A stretch of DNA of 64,000 nt, from the NCBI RefSeq assembly GCF_022965805.1, contig NC_133109.1, forward strand, positions 697,001-761,000, given 5' to 3'. The notes beneath the pieces are model-generated. The model saw only the letters and a program-made list of their open reading frames with translations, had not been told where the DNA came from and did not search any database. Position numbers and translations under genes: made by a program. Every line of letters starts with the position of its first letter. The stretch's first letter is position 1. Shown here piece by piece: positions 61,669 to 64,000 of this stretch. Source of the stretch: Primulina eburnea. Taxonomy: Eukaryota > Streptophyta > Magnoliopsida > Lamiales > Gesneriaceae.

Positions 61669-62927
61669 AAAAAGATTGCATATTTTGTGTTCACTCATGT
61701 GAGAATGATCATATAAATATCTTTTCGAATAAACAACGAAAAATTGTATTTTTAGTTCAAAATATTTGTCATATAATGATTTTTATTCTTTATTTAATTG
61801 AATTTTAGTATTAGTTTATTATATTATTTCTTTCACAATTTTAATCATTTTTTCGATGTGTTACTAATATATGTAGTAATTCACGAATCAAAATTTACCT
61901 AAATACAAAATAGTTTTTGCGGTGGTACAAAAATATTGTAGTTTCAAAAAATCGAAAAATAAATTACTAATATTGAAATCTATTAACATAGAAGATCAAA
62001 ATAAAAATATGCAAACATACACTACCAAAATTATAATTTTCACATTAAAAAAAAAGAAATAAAAAAAACTCAAATTTTAGCAATTCTTTTTTCTTCAACA
62101 ACGCCTCTCCCACACTACATGCATAAGCATATTATGCAACAAAAATTCTTTATTATCGCAAAATTAATTAAACTCGGAAGTAAAAATTTACAGAACTTGA
62201 AAACGTAAAATCGAATACGTCACATTTTTATTTCATTTTGTAATTTCCTAATGTGGGAATTTAAGGTTGTAAAGTCCCAATTACAAAATACATATCACTT
62301 AGACTTCTAAATGGCTAAAAAGAAAGCATATACTCTCCACCACCTATTTCCATTAAATTACTCATTCAAATCCCATCACCCTTTTTTTTCCAATAAAGGT
62401 TTGAAAAAAATTAAGATATTTTTAAAATATTTATTTTATTCGAGTCAGGTTGCTTGATCCGCCTCAAAGAGAAGGTAACGTCCCGATAAAACGATGCAAA
62501 TTTTATCAAGCATCACAGAGAAAAGGTTAAATAAGTATGAGGTGAAGCTTAAATTTTAATATATGACACAATGAGATTAAATCATAATGTGTATTCTTAA
62601 CAAATTTTTAGTGTTTTTTTATTTATTGAGTCTAAAATTAAAGTCCCATTTTGATTCCCACTTAATTTACTTTATATTGAAAACTATTTGACTTTGAGAT
62701 CATTGCTGCATTTGGAATTTTGGATCCTTCAAATGGAATCTCTTGATAAGTGGACTTTTACTATTTACTGTGAAAAATTCTTTTTAAAAAAAATATATAT
62801 ATATGAAGGGGAAAAGTTCAAATTGGTTGGTTTTTACTATTGAGAGATGCTCGTTTGATGAGTGAAACGAATAAATTACCATGTCATATAATCACTAATT
62901 TAATTTATATTTTTATTCATAGTTTTG
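61669..62927. other. AT-rich intergenic DNA
   Basis: Nothing recognised. Confidence 0.5.
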
Positions 62928-63280
62928 TGTTGAGATGTAATAATTATCTTTGGTGAATATAACGATCGAATCATGATATTAGAGCTGTTATGCATTATCA
63001 AAATTTGAGTTGCATCATTACTATCAGCTATAACTTTTGGTAAAACGACAAACACTCGGTCTTACAATTGATATCAGAACCAATGTCATGTATTTGATTC
63101 TCATTGATTGCAAAGAATACAATCATTAAGAGTGAGATTGTTGAGGTGCAATAATTGTCTCTGTTGAGTAGAGCGATCGAACCATGAAACTTGGGTTGCT
63201 ACGTTGTATGCGGTTTAAAAGATTGCGCCATTACCATCAGCTATAGCTTTTGGTAAAGTAGCAAGCGTTCGATCCTATAC
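62928..63280 (+). mobile_element. Decayed TRIM, relative of the 42.4-kb element
   Basis: Direct repeats at 62928-63066 and about 63139-63280 begin TGTTGAGATGTAATAATTAT / TGTTGAGGTGCAATAATTGT. Each contains 'cagctata.cttttggtaaa'. Between them are ATTGATATCAGAACCAATGT (primer-binding site after LTR 1) and a purine stretch AAGAGTGAGAT before LTR 2. LTR lengths and order are those of the intact TRIM, in the opposite orientation, and the divergence is large. Confidence 0.85.
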
Positions 63281-63663
63281 TTTGGTAAAACGACAAACAT
63301 TTGATCTATCACTTGATTAATAGAATATGTTAAATAAATTTGAATCAAACAAGTAGTTATAATGAACTCTTATTCAAGTTGAATTCGAGAACATGCATTG
63401 TTTTTACCCTTGCTCCAGGCGATATTAATAAAATAAATCTTGAAGTTGAATATGTATATCAAAATACATGTCAGTATTTGTTCAATTGAATTCTTTTAGA
63501 GCCTATTTATTAGCAAGAGATAATCAATTAATTAATTTGCTTAGGTAACTTTTTAAGAAAAAAATATCATTTAAAAAACTTAGTCTTACTGTCTTAGTAG
63601 GTTGAATTCTCAAACCAAATGGAGTCTAGTGTGGATGAAAATAAAATTTTTCATATTTTGATA

Positions 63664-63800
63664 ACTGCAATATTTATTTTTGCTAAAAGAACGGTCGAAT
63701 CGTGACGCTTGAATTATTGTTGGTTACATCATTAACATTAGTTATAGTATTTAGTAAAGCGACAAATGTTTGGTCCTACAATTGGTATCGGAGCCTAAGT
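63664..63800 (+). mobile_element. Truncated TRIM copy (one LTR plus primer-binding site)
   Basis: 'agaacggtcgaatcgtgacg', 'gtttggtccta' and ACAATTGGTATCGGAGCC, the LTR end followed by the primer-binding site. The interior and second LTR are not seen before the window ends. Confidence 0.7.
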
Positions 63801-64000
63801 TATTAGTACAAGTGTTCCAAGAAGCATATTTCCCTACTTATTGGTCAGAAAATTTTGGGTTAAGTGCATAAATGAAAACCACAAATAACTCAAGAATGTG
63901 GAGAGCCAAAAGAAACTTCATCTCATATTCATAAGCTATAATTTTTATTGAAACTTTAAATTTAATCCAAATTTTCAACAATACTCTACATGAATGAAAA
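63801..64000. other. Intergenic DNA to the window end
   Basis: No feature recognised. Confidence 0.4.

Overview
The window is nuclear DNA of a flowering plant. Its genes carry plant-type introns (GT-AG, AT-rich) and match eudicot families, and the rest is an AT-rich sea of LTR-retrotransposon debris, TRIMs, MITEs and microsatellites. The protein matches and a very abundant MITE with ends like GTGTGAGACGGTCTCAC suggest an asterid, probably Lamiales; that placement is inference. There is no bacterial, viral or CRISPR content. Only three genes have recognisable multi-exon structures, all read by eye from splice sites and protein similarity.

Layout. 1-11258: a large non-autonomous LTR retrotransposon on the minus strand (called X here), running off the left edge, with two solo LTRs nested in it (4235-5854 with a perfect 5-bp target duplication, and about 6719-9442). 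11907-12608: C-terminal half of a cytosolic Hsp70, truncated, minus strand. 12866-13933: nested MITE-like elements. 14190-14320: a frameshifted scrap of a receptor-like kinase. 16460-20306: an intact nine-exon minus-strand gene, RHIP1 (RGS1-HXK1 interacting protein, 262 aa). 20560-22330: Ty1/copia fragments in both orientations. 23329-25352: a PIF/Harbinger-type element carrying only a broken Myb-like ORF1. 25400-27187: a gypsy LTR with a copia solo LTR inside it. 27190-27492: a copia gag fragment. 29100-33429: a four-exon type I pectin methylesterase, minus strand, with one frameshifting base loss. 36442-38355: a tandemly duplicated repeat. 39313-40149: a fold-back element in an (AT)n tract. 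42362-42711 and 43965-44554: two compact TRIM retrotransposons. 45821-48334: a six-exon NudC-domain (BOBBER1-like) gene with two in-frame stops. 48335-64000: repeats only, including a hAT element (54040-54681), a plastid 23S rRNA fragment split by a solo LTR (57109-58370), many MITE copies and decayed TRIM copies near 63 kb.

How it fits together. The genes are unrelated housekeeping, cell-wall and chaperone genes with no shared pathway; the spaces between them are shaped by nested transposition. Several insertions can be ordered exactly because target duplications survive. I found no convincing new biological system. The items most worth a check are the nested insertion histories, the plastid DNA interrupted by a solo LTR, the coding lesions in the pectinesterase and BOBBER-like genes, and the young 350-bp TRIM.
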